From NCBI RefSeq assembly GCF_042159835.1, contig NZ_JBBVGT010000002.1, positions 1,984,001 through 2,048,000 on the forward strand: a stretch of 64,000 nt of DNA, given 5' to 3'. A program made the position numbers and the translations under genes. This DNA is from Albibacterium profundi (GTDB taxonomy: Bacteria > Bacteroidota > Bacteroidia > Sphingobacteriales > Sphingobacteriaceae). Below the pieces are notes generated by a model. It ran no database searches. It saw only the letters and a program-made list of their open reading frames with translations, and had not been told where the DNA came from. This document shows positions 32,246 through 41,341 of this stretch, piece after piece (position 1 is the first letter of the stretch; each line of letters opens with the position of its first letter).

Positions 32246-34593
32246 TGACTACTTTTGGGGAAATGATAAGAATATTATTTTCGAGAAGTATTGTACGATT
32301 TCTTTTAGTCATTGCTTTATTTGTCTTTGTTCCGCCGGCGTTTGCCCAGGAGCAACACTCGATCAGCGGAACGATTCGTGATGCTGAAACAGGCGAAACT
32401 CTTATTGGTGCATCGGTGCGAGCTGGTGAAAGTGCAACGGTTGCAAATGGTTACGGTTTTTTTTCCTTAACGTTAGATCCGGGCGAATATGATCTGGTAA
32501 TAAGCTTTATCGGCTATGAGTCGAAAACGGAAGAGATTGTTCTTACAGAAGATACGACCTTTTCTATTTCGTTGAAGTCTGCGACGACGCTCGATGCGGT
32601 TGAGATCAATGCGAATTCAATATCAAAAAATATTAACTCGCCCATCATGGGTGCTAATAACTTCCAGGTTCAGGATATCCTGAAAGTACCGGTGCTCTTT
32701 GGAGAAAAGGACATTCTAAAAACAGTCCAACTTTTACCAGGAGTGATATCCGGTGGTGAGGGAAATAGTGGCTTTTTTGTTCGAGGAGGGGCGGTCGACC
32801 AAAATTTGATTATCCTTGATGAGGCTACCGTTTATAATGCTTCACATCTTTTTGGTTTCTTTTCCACCTTTAATTCAGACGTGATTAAAGAGGTGACATT
32901 GTACAAAGGAGGGATGCCTGCTCAATATGGCGGTCGACTGGCTTCTGTTCTAGACATACATATGTTGGACGGGAATAAGAAGAAGTTTAGCGCTAAGGGT
33001 GGACTAGGGCTCATTGCCTCGCGCTTAGCTGTGGAAGGACCTTTGAAAAAAGACAAAGGTTCTTTTATCATCAGCGGTCGCCGAACCTATGCAGATCTGT
33101 TCTTGAAACTTTCACCGGATTCTACGGTCAATAATAGCAAGCTTTATTTTTATGATTTGAACTTAAAACTGAATTACCAATTCAATGAGAGAAATACCCT
33201 TTACCTGTCGGGTTACTTCGGTAAAGATGTTTTGGGCTATGCCGATATGTTTGGTTTTGATTGGGGAAATGCTACGACTACCCTGCGTTGGAATCACGTC
33301 TTTAATAACCGCTTGTTTTCGAATACGTCACTAATCTACGGTCGATTTAATTACAATGTAGATGTATTTGACGAGGACGCGAATTTTAACATCGCATCGC
33401 TGGTTGATAATTTTAATTTAAAACAAGACTTCCAATATTATGCGCGGGATAATCATTCATTATTCTTCGGGTTTAATGTCCTGAATCAGAAGGTGAGTCC
33501 GGCCGACTTTATTTCGAGAGATACAACTACCTTGGCTTCCATTGGGTCGGAGCCGCGAAGAGGGTTGGAGTTGGATGCTTATATTTCTCACGATTGGAAG
33601 GTGTCTGAACGCTTGAGCGCGATTTATGGGTTGCGGCTTTCAAGTTTTATGGCGCTGGGACCTGGAACGTTTCATCGCTATGATGCAGACGGTGATATCA
33701 TTGATACGGAGTATCATGATGATGCTTCTGTAGTTAGGCAATATCTAGCTTTAGAGCCGCGAATCTCGGTTAATTTTAAATTGAACGACCAATCGAGTTT
33801 AAAGGCTTCGTACAATAGAAACAGCCAGAACTTGCACTTATTGAGCAACTCGACAGCTTCATTGCCTACGGATGTTTGGGTGATGACTAGTCAGAACATT
33901 AAACCGCAGTTAGCTGGTCAGGGCGCTGTTGGCTATTTCAGGAATTTCAGTGATAATCAATATGAATTCTCTGCGGAAGTTTATTATAAGGAGGTGTCTA
34001 ACCAGATAGATTTTAAAACTAATGCAGATATTCAAGCGAATCCGAATGTTGAAGCAGATTTGCTATACGGTGATGGCAGGGCTTATGGTTTAGAATTATA
34101 TCTGCGGAAACATACGGGTCGGTTGAACGGCTGGCTCAGCTATACGTTGTCGAAAAGCGAACGGAGCTTTGATGATATTGACAATGGGGCATGGTTTAAT
34201 GCGCGGCAAGACCGTACCCACGATCTGTCTGTGGTAGGAATGTATGAGCTCAACGACCGTTGGAGTATATCAAGTACGTTTGTTTATAGCACGGGCAATG
34301 CCATTACGTTCCCGAGCGGCAAATATATTGCGGATGGGAGACCTGTATGGTATTATACTGAGCGGAACGGTTATAGAATGCCGGACTACCATCGCCTAGA
34401 TATTGGTTTTACCTACGAACCGAAGTCGGACGGTAAATTGAAATCTACTTGGGATTTCGGGCTGTATAATGTGTATAGTAGGAAGAACGCCTATATAATC
34501 GATTTTAGAGAAAATGAAGCGAATGAAACCGAAGCTTATAAGATTGCACTTTTCGGTATGATACCTTCAGTTACATGGAATTTTAAATTTTAG
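32245..34593 (+). CDS. TonB-dependent receptor with CarboxypepD_reg-like N-terminus
   Basis: A 782-residue outer-membrane receptor. A signal peptide (to about residue 35, ending FAQ) precedes a carboxypeptidase-regulatory-like beta domain (HSISGTIRDAETGETLIGAS to about residue 115) that is characteristic of Bacteroidota receptors. The plug domain follows: GNSGFFVRGGAVDQNLIILD, HLFGFFSTFNSDVIKE and the MPAQYGGRLASVLD segment. The barrel ends in a typical C-terminal strand (IPSVTWNFKF). It is not a SusC protein: there is no SusD gene beside it. The gene starts within the stop codon of the upstream lipoprotein gene and a DUF4249 gene follows 3 bp later, a FecA-like unit whose ligand is unknown. 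Confidence 0.93.
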   Translation: MTTFGEMIRILFSRSIVRFLLVIALFVFVPPAFAQEQHSISGTIRDAETGETLIGASVRAGESATVANGYGFFSLTLDPGEYDLVISFIGYESKTEEIVLTEDTTFSISLKSATTLDAVEINANSISKNINSPIMGANNFQVQDILKVPVLFGEKDILKTVQLLPGVISGGEGNSGFFVRGGAVDQNLIILDEATVYNASHLFGFFSTFNSDVIKEVTLYKGGMPAQYGGRLASVLDIHMLDGNKKKFSAKGGLGLIASRLAVEGPLKKDKGSFIISGRRTYADLFLKLSPDSTVNNSKLYFYDLNLKLNYQFNERNTLYLSGYFGKDVLGYADMFGFDWGNATTTLRWNHVFNNRLFSNTSLIYGRFNYNVDVFDEDANFNIASLVDNFNLKQDFQYYARDNHSLFFGFNVLNQKVSPADFISRDTTTLASIGSEPRRGLELDAYISHDWKVSERLSAIYGLRLSSFMALGPGTFHRYDADGDIIDTEYHDDASVVRQYLALEPRISVNFKLNDQSSLKASYNRNSQNLHLLSNSTASLPTDVWVMTSQNIKPQLAGQGAVGYFRNFSDNQYEFSAEVYYKEVSNQIDFKTNADIQANPNVEADLLYGDGRAYGLELYLRKHTGRLNGWLSYTLSKSERSFDDIDNGAWFNARQDRTHDLSVVGMYELNDRWSISSTFVYSTGNAITFPSGKYIADGRPVWYYTERNGYRMPDYHRLDIGFTYEPKSDGKLKSTWDFGLYNVYSRKNAYIIDFRENEANETEAYKIALFGMIPSVTWNFKF

Positions 34594-34596
34594 AAT

Positions 34597-35370
34597 ATGA
34601 AGAAGCTGCTCGGTCTGATCGTCATTTCGTGTTTGTTTTTTTCTTCCTGTGAAGAGGTGATCGACTTACAACTACGAGATTCAGAGCCGGTTCTCATGAT
34701 TGAGGGAACGGTAAGTAATCTGAGAGAATGGCAGGAGGTCAAGCTATCACAGACGGTTTCTTTTGATTCTGAGCTACGGAAAATGCCGGTTGGTGGCGCT
34801 CAGGTTTTTCTTCGGGAGAGTGACGAAGCGTGGAAACAGCTTCGGGAAATAGAAGAAGGTCGATACATTGTTAATAACTTTAAGGGTCGTCCGGGTACTA
34901 CGTATTCTCTGCGGGTGGAGTATGATGAGGAAACCTATGAGTCGACCTCAAAAATGCCTGAGGTGATTCGGGTAGATTCAACGGGTGTTAGCGTTGTTTC
35001 TTTTGATGAAGTTCGACGAACTCCTCTAGTGCTGTTTCAAGATCCTCCAGCGGAAACTAATTATTACTATTTTCAGCTGGAAATTAATGATCAAGTAGTG
35101 CCGTCGTTGTTTTTATACAATGACAAGTTTAACAATGGAAAATACGTGACCATCAATTTAGATGACTTCGAATTGAACTTGAATCCGCTAGACAGTGTTG
35201 TTATCGAACTCAGAAATATCAATGAAGGGAGCTACAATTTCTGGAAGGGGGTTCAGTCTCAGACCGGAGCATCGGCTTCTCCTGGCAACCCACCATCTAA
35301 TATAAGCAATGGTGCATTGGGGTACTTTTCCACCTATGCTGCAAACAGCGTCTATTTTATAATGGAATAA
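34597..35370 (+). CDS. DUF4249 lipoprotein
   Basis: A 257-residue lipoprotein with a signal peptide and lipobox FFSSC (about residues 14-18). The mature N-terminus has VIDLQLRDSEPVLMIEGTV and VKLSQTVSFDSE, the opening beta strands of DUF4249, then GGAQVFLRE and a transthyretin-like beta sandwich. DUF4249 genes are nearly always directly downstream of a TonB-dependent receptor, as here (3-bp gap), and are thought to help the receptor in ligand capture on the cell surface. The ligand is unknown. It ends directly at the last base before the convergent deacetylase gene. Confidence 0.9.
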   Translation: MKKLLGLIVISCLFFSSCEEVIDLQLRDSEPVLMIEGTVSNLREWQEVKLSQTVSFDSELRKMPVGGAQVFLRESDEAWKQLREIEEGRYIVNNFKGRPGTTYSLRVEYDEETYESTSKMPEVIRVDSTGVSVVSFDEVRRTPLVLFQDPPAETNYYYFQLEINDQVVPSLFLYNDKFNNGKYVTINLDDFELNLNPLDSVVIELRNINEGSYNFWKGVQSQTGASASPGNPPSNISNGALGYFSTYAANSVYFIME

Positions 35371-35982
35371 TTAGAGTGTTTTAAAGGTATAACCTTGCTC
35401 TAGCCAATGTTCGATAGCCCGAGGGAGTGCATATAAAACACGCTCGCGAGCTTTGATATTATCATGGAAAACGATAATGGAGCCATTTTCGGTATGATTC
35501 AATACATTCTTCAGGCATTGATCGGGACTTATACCGGGATCGAAATCGCCACTCATAACATCCCACATGACAATTTTGTACTGTTTTTCTAGTTCCCGAT
35601 ATTGTTTTTTTGTCCCGCGACCATAGGGCGGACGAAAAAGATCGGTTTGTGTAAGTTGATTACAAGCTTCGACATTTTTCAGATATTCACCGAATGGTGT
35701 TTTCCACCCTTTGAGATGATTATAGGTGTGGTTGCCTACACGATGTCCCTCATCTAAAATCCGCTGAAAAATATCGGGATGCTTTCTTATATTATCTCCG
35801 ACACAAAAAAAAGTAGCTCGGACGTCATATCCTTTTAAAATATTTAGGATCTCTGGTGTAACATCTGGTATGGGCCCATCGTCAAACGTTAAAAATAAAT
35901 GTGGAACATCCCTGCGATGATGCCAAAGAAGTCGAGGATACAACCAATGAAGCCAAAAAGGTGATTTTATAGGATACCACAT
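35371..35982 (-). CDS. polysaccharide deacetylase (NodB-type)
   Basis: A protein of about 203 residues with the carbohydrate esterase 4 motifs in order: LTFDDGPIPD (metal-binding Asp-Asp), RVGNHTYNHLKGW (His-x3-His), DLFRPPYGRG and the C-terminal GSIIVFHDN. A NodB domain fills the whole protein. It has no signal peptide: the N-terminus is hydrophobic (WYPIKSPFWLHWLYP), perhaps a membrane anchor. The frame is open from a TTG at 35994; I prefer the ATG at 35982. It deacetylates an N-acetylated glycan, perhaps peptidoglycan. Its stop codon abuts the DUF4249 stop with no spacer. Confidence 0.9.
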   Translation of the reverse strand: MWYPIKSPFWLHWLYPRLLWHHRRDVPHLFLTFDDGPIPDVTPEILNILKGYDVRATFFCVGDNIRKHPDIFQRILDEGHRVGNHTYNHLKGWKTPFGEYLKNVEACNQLTQTDLFRPPYGRGTKKQYRELEKQYKIVMWDVMSGDFDPGISPDQCLKNVLNHTENGSIIVFHDNIKARERVLYALPRAIEHWLEQGYTFKTL

Positions 35983-36046
35983 GTTTGTTAGCAAATATAA
36001 GAATAGGAATGGAAGAGTTTAGTTTTGAATCAGATAAATATATCAC

Positions 36047-37408
36047 ATGAAGAGTAGTCGTTATTATATAAAATATATCTCCTCATTTGCTTTTCTATTT
36101 TTAGGGTTTTTATCAATTCATGCAAATGCACAGCAAGTTATAACGTTGAGAGAGGCTATTGATCTAGCCCAAAAAAATAATTTGCAAGTGAAACAGGCCT
36201 TGTTCCAAGCTGCTTTGACCGAACAGGATGTGAAGCAAGCTAAGATGAATTTTTATCCGAGGGTGAATGCGGGTGTTGATGGAAACTTACGCTGGGGAAA
36301 GAGTTTTGACCAATTAACCGGGGGCTTAACAGAGTCGATCACCTCTCTTAATGGAAGCGTCAATGCATCCGTTCCTATTTTTCAGGGATTTCAGCGTGTC
36401 AACCAAGTAGCGGCTAACAAGTATCTGTTATTGGCCGATCAGAGCAATAAGGAGCGGATTCAAAGCGACTTGGTATTGGCAGTGGTAACAACCTATCTGG
36501 AAGCTTTAACCAATCAGGATTTATTGACCGCCGGGAAGCAACAATTAGCACTCTCACAGGCACAACTTGAGGTTGAAGAAATCAACTTTGAGGTCGGAAA
36601 CAAGACCTTGGCCGATTTGTCACAAGCTAAAAGTCAGGTTGCTACGGATGAATTGAATGTTACCTCAGCTCAAAATGCGTATGAGATTTCCATTCTTGAC
36701 CTAAAACAGCTGATGGAACTGGACCCTACAACCGAGATTACTTTAGAACAACCTCCTTTACCAGAATTTGAAAACGTAACGACCGCATACTCTCCAGAAG
36801 AGGTTTACGCAGAGGCGAAGTCGATTTACCCTGAAATTAAGCAGGCGACTTACAATACCTTGGCGGCTGAAAAGAATATCGATATTGTAAAAGGCGGATA
36901 TTACCCAACGTTGAGCTTAAGTGGAGGCTTAGGAAGTGGTTATTCTTCGGCCGATAGGGATTTTACGACTGGCGAAGAGAAGCCTTTCCACCAACAGGTG
37001 GATGATAACTTCAGTACGTTTGTTGGCCTGTCACTTTCGATTCCAATCTTCAATAATTTTCAAACACGCATCGCGGTGAAGAAAGCTAAAATTTCTTATG
37101 AAAATGCCTTGCTAGGCGAGCAGCAGGCAGCGAATAACTTAAGTAAGATTATTCATCAGGCGGTTGTAGATCTGCGTGCTGCGGAGAAAAGCTATCATTC
37201 TAATGAGCAAGCTTTTGAGGCATCGGCGCAAGCTTTTGAGGTGATAAAGCAACGTTATGATGTCGGCCTCGCCAATTCAATTGAATTGAATACATCGCAA
37301 ACAAACATGAATAAAGCTGAATTCGATTTGATTCAGGCAAAATATAATTTGATATTTAGAAGTAAGGTGATCGATTTCTATCTTGGTAAACCGATCACAT
37401 TCAACTAA
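36047..37408 (+). CDS. TolC-family outer membrane efflux protein
   Basis: A 453-residue outer-membrane channel protein. The signal peptide ends in HANAQQ (about residue 28). Two internally repeated TolC units are visible, each with long helical segments: VITLREAIDLAQKNNLQVKQ, then FQAALTEQDVKQAKMNFYP and QLALSQAQLEVEEINFEVGN; the second copy ends QRYDVGLANSIELNTSQTNM. The protein forms trimeric exit ducts for efflux pumps. A TAGTTTTG -7-like box lies at 36020-36027. It is 20 bp upstream of the adaptor gene and probably cotranscribed. No pump protein follows. Confidence 0.92.
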   Translation: MKSSRYYIKYISSFAFLFLGFLSIHANAQQVITLREAIDLAQKNNLQVKQALFQAALTEQDVKQAKMNFYPRVNAGVDGNLRWGKSFDQLTGGLTESITSLNGSVNASVPIFQGFQRVNQVAANKYLLLADQSNKERIQSDLVLAVVTTYLEALTNQDLLTAGKQQLALSQAQLEVEEINFEVGNKTLADLSQAKSQVATDELNVTSAQNAYEISILDLKQLMELDPTTEITLEQPPLPEFENVTTAYSPEEVYAEAKSIYPEIKQATYNTLAAEKNIDIVKGGYYPTLSLSGGLGSGYSSADRDFTTGEEKPFHQQVDDNFSTFVGLSLSIPIFNNFQTRIAVKKAKISYENALLGEQQAANNLSKIIHQAVVDLRAAEKSYHSNEQAFEASAQAFEVIKQRYDVGLANSIELNTSQTNMNKAEFDLIQAKYNLIFRSKVIDFYLGKPITFN

Positions 37409-37428
37409 AACCTATACTAGATAATACT

Positions 37429-38796
37429 ATGGCAACGAAGAAGAAGAGTAAACTCAAATATGTAATCATTGGCTTGGTCGTGTTACTTGTTTTTGTGATC
37501 CTTGCCAATAAAATGGGCTGGATTGGACAGGGCGATGTTACAAAGGTGGCTACGGAGAAAGTAGAAAAAAGGACAGTCAATGAGACCGTTTCCGCCAGTG
37601 GAAAAATTCAACCCGAAACGGAGGTGAAATTAAGTTCGGAAGTTTCAGGAGAGATTGTGGAGCTCAATGTCAACGAGGGCGATGTTGTTAAACAAGGGGA
37701 TGTTCTCTGCCGGGTTAAGCCGGATATCTTACAGTCTGGTTATGATCGTGCCGTAGCTTCTCTAAATGCGCAGAAAGCAGCATTGGCCGCCGCGCAGGAG
37801 CAACTGAAGCAAACAGAAGCTTCCTTTGAGAATATCGAGTCAAATTTTAAACGAAACGAAGAGCTTTTTAATAAGAAAGTGATCTCAATCGCGGAATTCG
37901 AAACTGCTCGTTCTGAATATTTGGGTGCCAAAGCTAACCTTGAAGCTCAACGGCAGAATGTTGTAGGTACGCGTTATGGTATTGATCAATCTCAGGCAAT
38001 GGTCAAGGAAGCGGCTGATAATTTGGCGCGGACAACAATCTACGCGCCTGTGGATGGTGTTGTTTCTCTATTGAGTATCGAGTTAGGGGAGCGTGTGGTG
38101 GGTACTGCACAGATGGCCGGTACAGAGATTATGCGAATTGCAAACATGGTGTCAATGGAGGTGAATGTTGATGTGAACGAGAATGATATTAATAGAGTTG
38201 CTGTAAATAATGAAGCTACGATTGAGGTAGATGCATTTAGAGATAGGAAGTTTAAAGGAATCGTAACAGAGATTGCCAGCTCAGCGAATGATTTGGCGAC
38301 GGCGACGACTGAACAGGTAACCAATTTCAGTGTAAAAGTGCGAATATTGAGAGATTCTTATGAAGACTTGGGTACAGACGGAAACCTATTGACCTCACCG
38401 TTCAAGCCGGGATTGTCAGCTACTGTAGATATTCATACACAAAAAGACAATGGTCTAACGGTTCCAATTCAGGCGGTAACAACGCGAGAGCGTGAAGCTG
38501 GTAGTAAACAAGCTAAAGATCAAGCTGATACAACGTCGACGGAAACGGAATCGCGAACTGACAGTGCCAGTACTACAGCAGCGGCGGGTGATATTCAAGA
38601 AGTGGTGTTCGTCTACCGCGATGGAAAAGTTCATCAGGTTGAGGTGACAACAGGCATTCAAGATGATAAATACATTCGTGTGTTGACTGGTTTAACAGAG
38701 AATGACGAGGTTGTTGTGAGTCCGTTTACTGCGATTTCAAAAACCTTAAAGGACGGACAAAGCGTTGAGAAAGTGAAGCAGGAAGAGCTTTTCTAA
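37429..38796 (+). CDS. HlyD/MacA-type efflux periplasmic adaptor
   Basis: A 455-residue membrane-fusion protein. A transmembrane helix (LKYVIIGLVVLLVFVILANK) is followed by a biotinyl-lipoyl-like domain (SGKIQPETEVKLSSEVSGEI), a coiled-coil hairpin rich in Ala, Gln and Glu (residues about 100-175), the second lipoyl half (ARTTIYAPVDGVVSLLSIEL) and a beta-barrel domain. A low-complexity Ser/Thr/Asp/Glu linker (about residues 358-385) separates it from the C-terminal membrane-proximal domain. The fold suits MacA-like adaptors that work with ABC pumps such as MacB, but none is encoded next to it. It may serve a pump encoded elsewhere. Confidence 0.9.
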   Translation: MATKKKSKLKYVIIGLVVLLVFVILANKMGWIGQGDVTKVATEKVEKRTVNETVSASGKIQPETEVKLSSEVSGEIVELNVNEGDVVKQGDVLCRVKPDILQSGYDRAVASLNAQKAALAAAQEQLKQTEASFENIESNFKRNEELFNKKVISIAEFETARSEYLGAKANLEAQRQNVVGTRYGIDQSQAMVKEAADNLARTTIYAPVDGVVSLLSIELGERVVGTAQMAGTEIMRIANMVSMEVNVDVNENDINRVAVNNEATIEVDAFRDRKFKGIVTEIASSANDLATATTEQVTNFSVKVRILRDSYEDLGTDGNLLTSPFKPGLSATVDIHTQKDNGLTVPIQAVTTREREAGSKQAKDQADTTSTETESRTDSASTTAAAGDIQEVVFVYRDGKVHQVEVTTGIQDDKYIRVLTGLTENDEVVVSPFTAISKTLKDGQSVEKVKQEELF

Positions 38797-38828
38797 GCTA
38801 TTTTTTCTGTAATTTAAAGTGCTTTCTG

Positions 38829-38836
38829 TATCTTTG
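38829..38836 (+). promoter_or_regulatory. -7 box upstream of the acyl-ACP desaturase gene
   Basis: TATCTTTG is an exact TAnnTTTG and lies 8 bp before the ATG at 38845. The transcription start would fall at or close to the start codon, so the transcript would have a very short leader. A -33 TTG is not obvious. Confidence 0.5.
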
Positions 38837-38844
38837 TTCTATCT

Positions 38845-39837
38845 ATGCAAGAACAAGAACCAATACATGTAGGGTCTCGGAAAGAAGTAATGGCCTATCT
38901 TGAGCCATTTATGCTTAATGAGATGAGCGAGTATCTGAAGCCTGTGGAACAGATGTGGCAACCAGCCGATTTTCTACCAGATGCATCAAGAGATACGTTC
39001 TTTGAAGAGGTTAAAGATCTTCAAGAATCTGCAAAGGAGCTTTCCTATGATACGGTAGCGGTCTTGATTGGCGACACAATCACAGAAGAGGCTCTTCCCA
39101 CATACGAGTCTTGGTTAACTATGGTTGAAGATGTCTCGAAGAACGGACAGGGTGGTTGGATGAAATGGGTAAGAGCCTGGACCGCAGAAGAAAATCGTCA
39201 CGGAGATTTGTTAAATAAATATCTATATCTTTCTGGGCGGGTGGATATGCGACAAATGGAAATGTCTACACAGTACCTGATTCAAGACGGCTTTGAGATT
39301 GGTACGGGTCATGATCCCTATCGTAATTTTATCTATACCTCTTTCCAAGAATTAGCTACCAATGTTTCTCACAGACGAGTAGCTGGCTTAGCTAAGCAAT
39401 CGGGCGACAAGCTGCTCGCTAAAATGTGTGGAGTTATTGCAGCCGATGAAGCAAGGCATGCGAAAGCTTACATGTCTTTTATCAAGAAAGCCTCGGAGGT
39501 AGACCCCAATGAAGTACTTGTTGCATTTGCTGATATGATGAGGCATAAGATTGTGATGCCTGCACATTTTTTAAGAGAAATGGGTATGAATATCGGCCAA
39601 ACATTCGGACACTTCACAGATGCTGCTCAGCGTTTAGGTGTTTATACTTCGGTCGATTATGTTGATATCATGAAAACACTGATTACCGAATGGAATGTTG
39701 AATCGATGCGAAATCTAAATGAGGCGGGAGAAAAGGCTCGAGATTATGTTGTAAATCTTCCTGATCGTTTATTGCGCGTCGCTGAACGAGTTCGTATTCC
39801 CAATATTGAATATAAATTTAAATGGATTCATGCCTAG
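38845..39837 (+). CDS. acyl-[acyl-carrier-protein] desaturase
   Basis: A 330-residue ferritin-like di-iron desaturase that introduces a double bond into acyl-ACP, making unsaturated fatty acids. Two EExxH-type ligand sets are present: WTAEENRHGDLLNKYLY and AADEARHAKAYMSFIKK, with further conserved residues in FIYTSFQELATNVSH. The C-terminal half shows the helical bundle and IGQTFGHFTDAAQRLGVYT. It matches the FabA-independent acyl-ACP desaturases of plants and some bacteria; Bacteroidota carry them in membrane-lipid adaptation. It is probably monocistronic, with its own -7 box at 38829. Confidence 0.93.
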   Translation: MQEQEPIHVGSRKEVMAYLEPFMLNEMSEYLKPVEQMWQPADFLPDASRDTFFEEVKDLQESAKELSYDTVAVLIGDTITEEALPTYESWLTMVEDVSKNGQGGWMKWVRAWTAEENRHGDLLNKYLYLSGRVDMRQMEMSTQYLIQDGFEIGTGHDPYRNFIYTSFQELATNVSHRRVAGLAKQSGDKLLAKMCGVIAADEARHAKAYMSFIKKASEVDPNEVLVAFADMMRHKIVMPAHFLREMGMNIGQTFGHFTDAAQRLGVYTSVDYVDIMKTLITEWNVESMRNLNEAGEKARDYVVNLPDRLLRVAERVRIPNIEYKFKWIHA

Positions 39838-40000
39838 GTCAACAAGCTAGCTTCCTTATTCGTTTTTTATTCTTATCGTTAGATCCTTCTAGATAGCTTA
39901 TTAGCGGGATAAAGTTTCTTTGTCCTATTGAACCGAAGTGCTTGTTTTTATAAAAAATACCAAGGCTTTAGATATTGCTATAAAAAGTTATATTTGTGTC

Positions 40001-40038
40001 TATTTATATGCAGTCTAAATAAAAACTACATATAAATA
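40001..40038. repeat. 10-bp inverted repeat upstream of an AraC gene
   Basis: TATTTATATG (40001-40010) and CATATAAATA (40029-40038) are perfect inverted copies with an 18-bp spacer. They lie 66-103 bp before the AraC regulator start at 40104 and 5 bp after a TATATTTG -7-like box (39989-39996). They could be an operator for the regulator or a hairpin in its leader. Confidence 0.5.
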
Positions 40039-40103
40039 TGAGACTTTATCAATAGCTAACAGCTGAATATGAAAAAATAGACTGTAAAACGGAATACTGA
40101 TCA

Positions 40104-41033
40104 ATGAGGCAAGATACAGATATATTTGAAGGACAAACACAAGAATCTAGATCAACCACCCTAAATCAGAAAGAGAGCGGTTCTCATCTTACATTCAAAG
40201 GAGTTCATATTTGGTATACCAGTCAGCCGGGGGATGCTGAAAATTGGCTTAGGGCGGAGCAAACAACGCCGATTCTTCAAATGTTTTTCTGTATGCGTGG
40301 AGCTCTTCGGCAAAATCATAAAAAAGCTAGCTCCTTTCATGCACACCATGAGTCGAATTGTCTCTTTTTTATTCCAGCTAACTGTTCAAATTTAATTTCC
40401 GAAAAAATTGATAATGAATGTGAAGTCATGGTGATCCATGTTGATGCTCCATTATTTCTTGATTTGTTGCCGAAAGAGAATACGGTTTTGAATAGCTTGA
40501 GGGTGAAAATAGACACACAAGAGACGATAATGCTGACGTCTGGTTACAATACCCTGACCATCGGGATGAAGGAGATTATCCATCAGATTTTGTTTTGTCT
40601 TCGCAAAGATGATTGTCGATGTTTATTTTTTCATGCTAAGGTCCTGGAATTGCTCAGCTTACAGTTAGAACAGTGTGAGAATTTGGGACGTGAAGGCAGC
40701 GCTGATCACGCATTAAAAAATGACGAGTTAAAACGCGTGTATCAAGTAAAGGAGATTTTAGAGCGGAACCCACACAAAAAATTTAGTCTATTGGGTCTGG
40801 CTCATACGGTAGGAACCAATGATGCGACATTAAAGAGGCATTTTAAAATTGTATTCGGAATGACTGTCTTTGGGTATTTGAATGCATACCGGATGGAGCA
40901 GGCAAAGAAAATATTGATGCAGGGCGATCAAAAAATAAGCGCCATCGCTCAGCAATTTGGATATAAGTATTCTACCCATTTTAGCGCTGCGTTTAAAAAG
41001 TATTTCGGCTATCCCCCCACCAAAGTGAAGTGA
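40104..41033 (+). CDS. AraC-family transcriptional regulator
   Basis: A 309-residue regulator. The C-terminal 100 residues are the AraC DNA-binding domain: NPHKKFSLLGLAHTVGTNDA, TLKRHFKIVFGMTVFGYLNA and SAIAQQFGYKYSTHFSAAFK, then KKYFGYPPTKVK. The N-terminus (about 1-200) is a poorly conserved sensor region, beta-rich, with no recognised ligand-binding motif. Bacteroidota have many such regulators, some controlling adjacent TonB or efflux genes, but the next gene on this strand is the radical SAM gene. It is preceded by a 266-bp spacer with a -7-like box and an inverted repeat. Its stop codon is 3 bp from the convergent small protein gene. Confidence 0.88.
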   Translation: MRQDTDIFEGQTQESRSTTLNQKESGSHLTFKGVHIWYTSQPGDAENWLRAEQTTPILQMFFCMRGALRQNHKKASSFHAHHESNCLFFIPANCSNLISEKIDNECEVMVIHVDAPLFLDLLPKENTVLNSLRVKIDTQETIMLTSGYNTLTIGMKEIIHQILFCLRKDDCRCLFFHAKVLELLSLQLEQCENLGREGSADHALKNDELKRVYQVKEILERNPHKKFSLLGLAHTVGTNDATLKRHFKIVFGMTVFGYLNAYRMEQAKKILMQGDQKISAIAQQFGYKYSTHFSAAFKKYFGYPPTKVK

Positions 41034-41036
41034 TAG

Positions 41037-41255
41037 TTAATTTTCCTTTCCTCGTTTTTCCGGACTCTGATTTCCGCGATTGACATTCGATTGCTTATTG
41101 TCTGTTTGATTTGCTCCCTGACCGCCACTGTTAGGTATCCCCTGATTCTTCTTTAGTGTTTTCAGGTCGGTGTGCTCACGGTCGGCTATTGAATCAGGTC
41201 CTTGTCTTTTCTCTCTTTTTGCCGGATCTGGCGTGTTTTTTTCTTTATTTTCCAT
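41037..41255 (-). CDS. small disordered, charged protein
   Basis: A 72-residue protein made almost entirely of polar and charged residues, with Gly, Asn, Pro and Gln: NKEKNTPDPAKREKRQGPDS and NQGIPNSGGQGANQTDNKQS. There is no hydrophobic core, signal peptide or recognised domain. The starting ATG is at 41255. Short, lysine- and asparagine-rich hypothetical proteins of this kind are annotated in many Sphingobacteriaceae, so it may be real, but coding potential cannot be proven from this alone. It is convergent with the AraC gene (3 bp apart). Confidence 0.5.
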   Translation of the reverse strand: MENKEKNTPDPAKREKRQGPDSIADREHTDLKTLKKNQGIPNSGGQGANQTDNKQSNVNRGNQSPEKRGKEN

Positions 41256-41329
41256 TTTCGTTTTCTTAGTAGTTTTTATTCACCCTTATAGAAAAGAACG
41301 TCAACCACCTGATTTTGTTTAAATATACA

Positions 41330-41337
41330 TAACTTTG
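41330..41337 (+). promoter_or_regulatory. -7 box upstream of the radical SAM gene
   Basis: TAACTTTG matches TAnnTTTG and is 4 bp before the ATG at 41342, again implying a nearly leaderless transcript. A TTTG at 41314-41317 is too close to be a normal -33 element. Confidence 0.45.
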
Positions 41338-41341
41338 CGAC

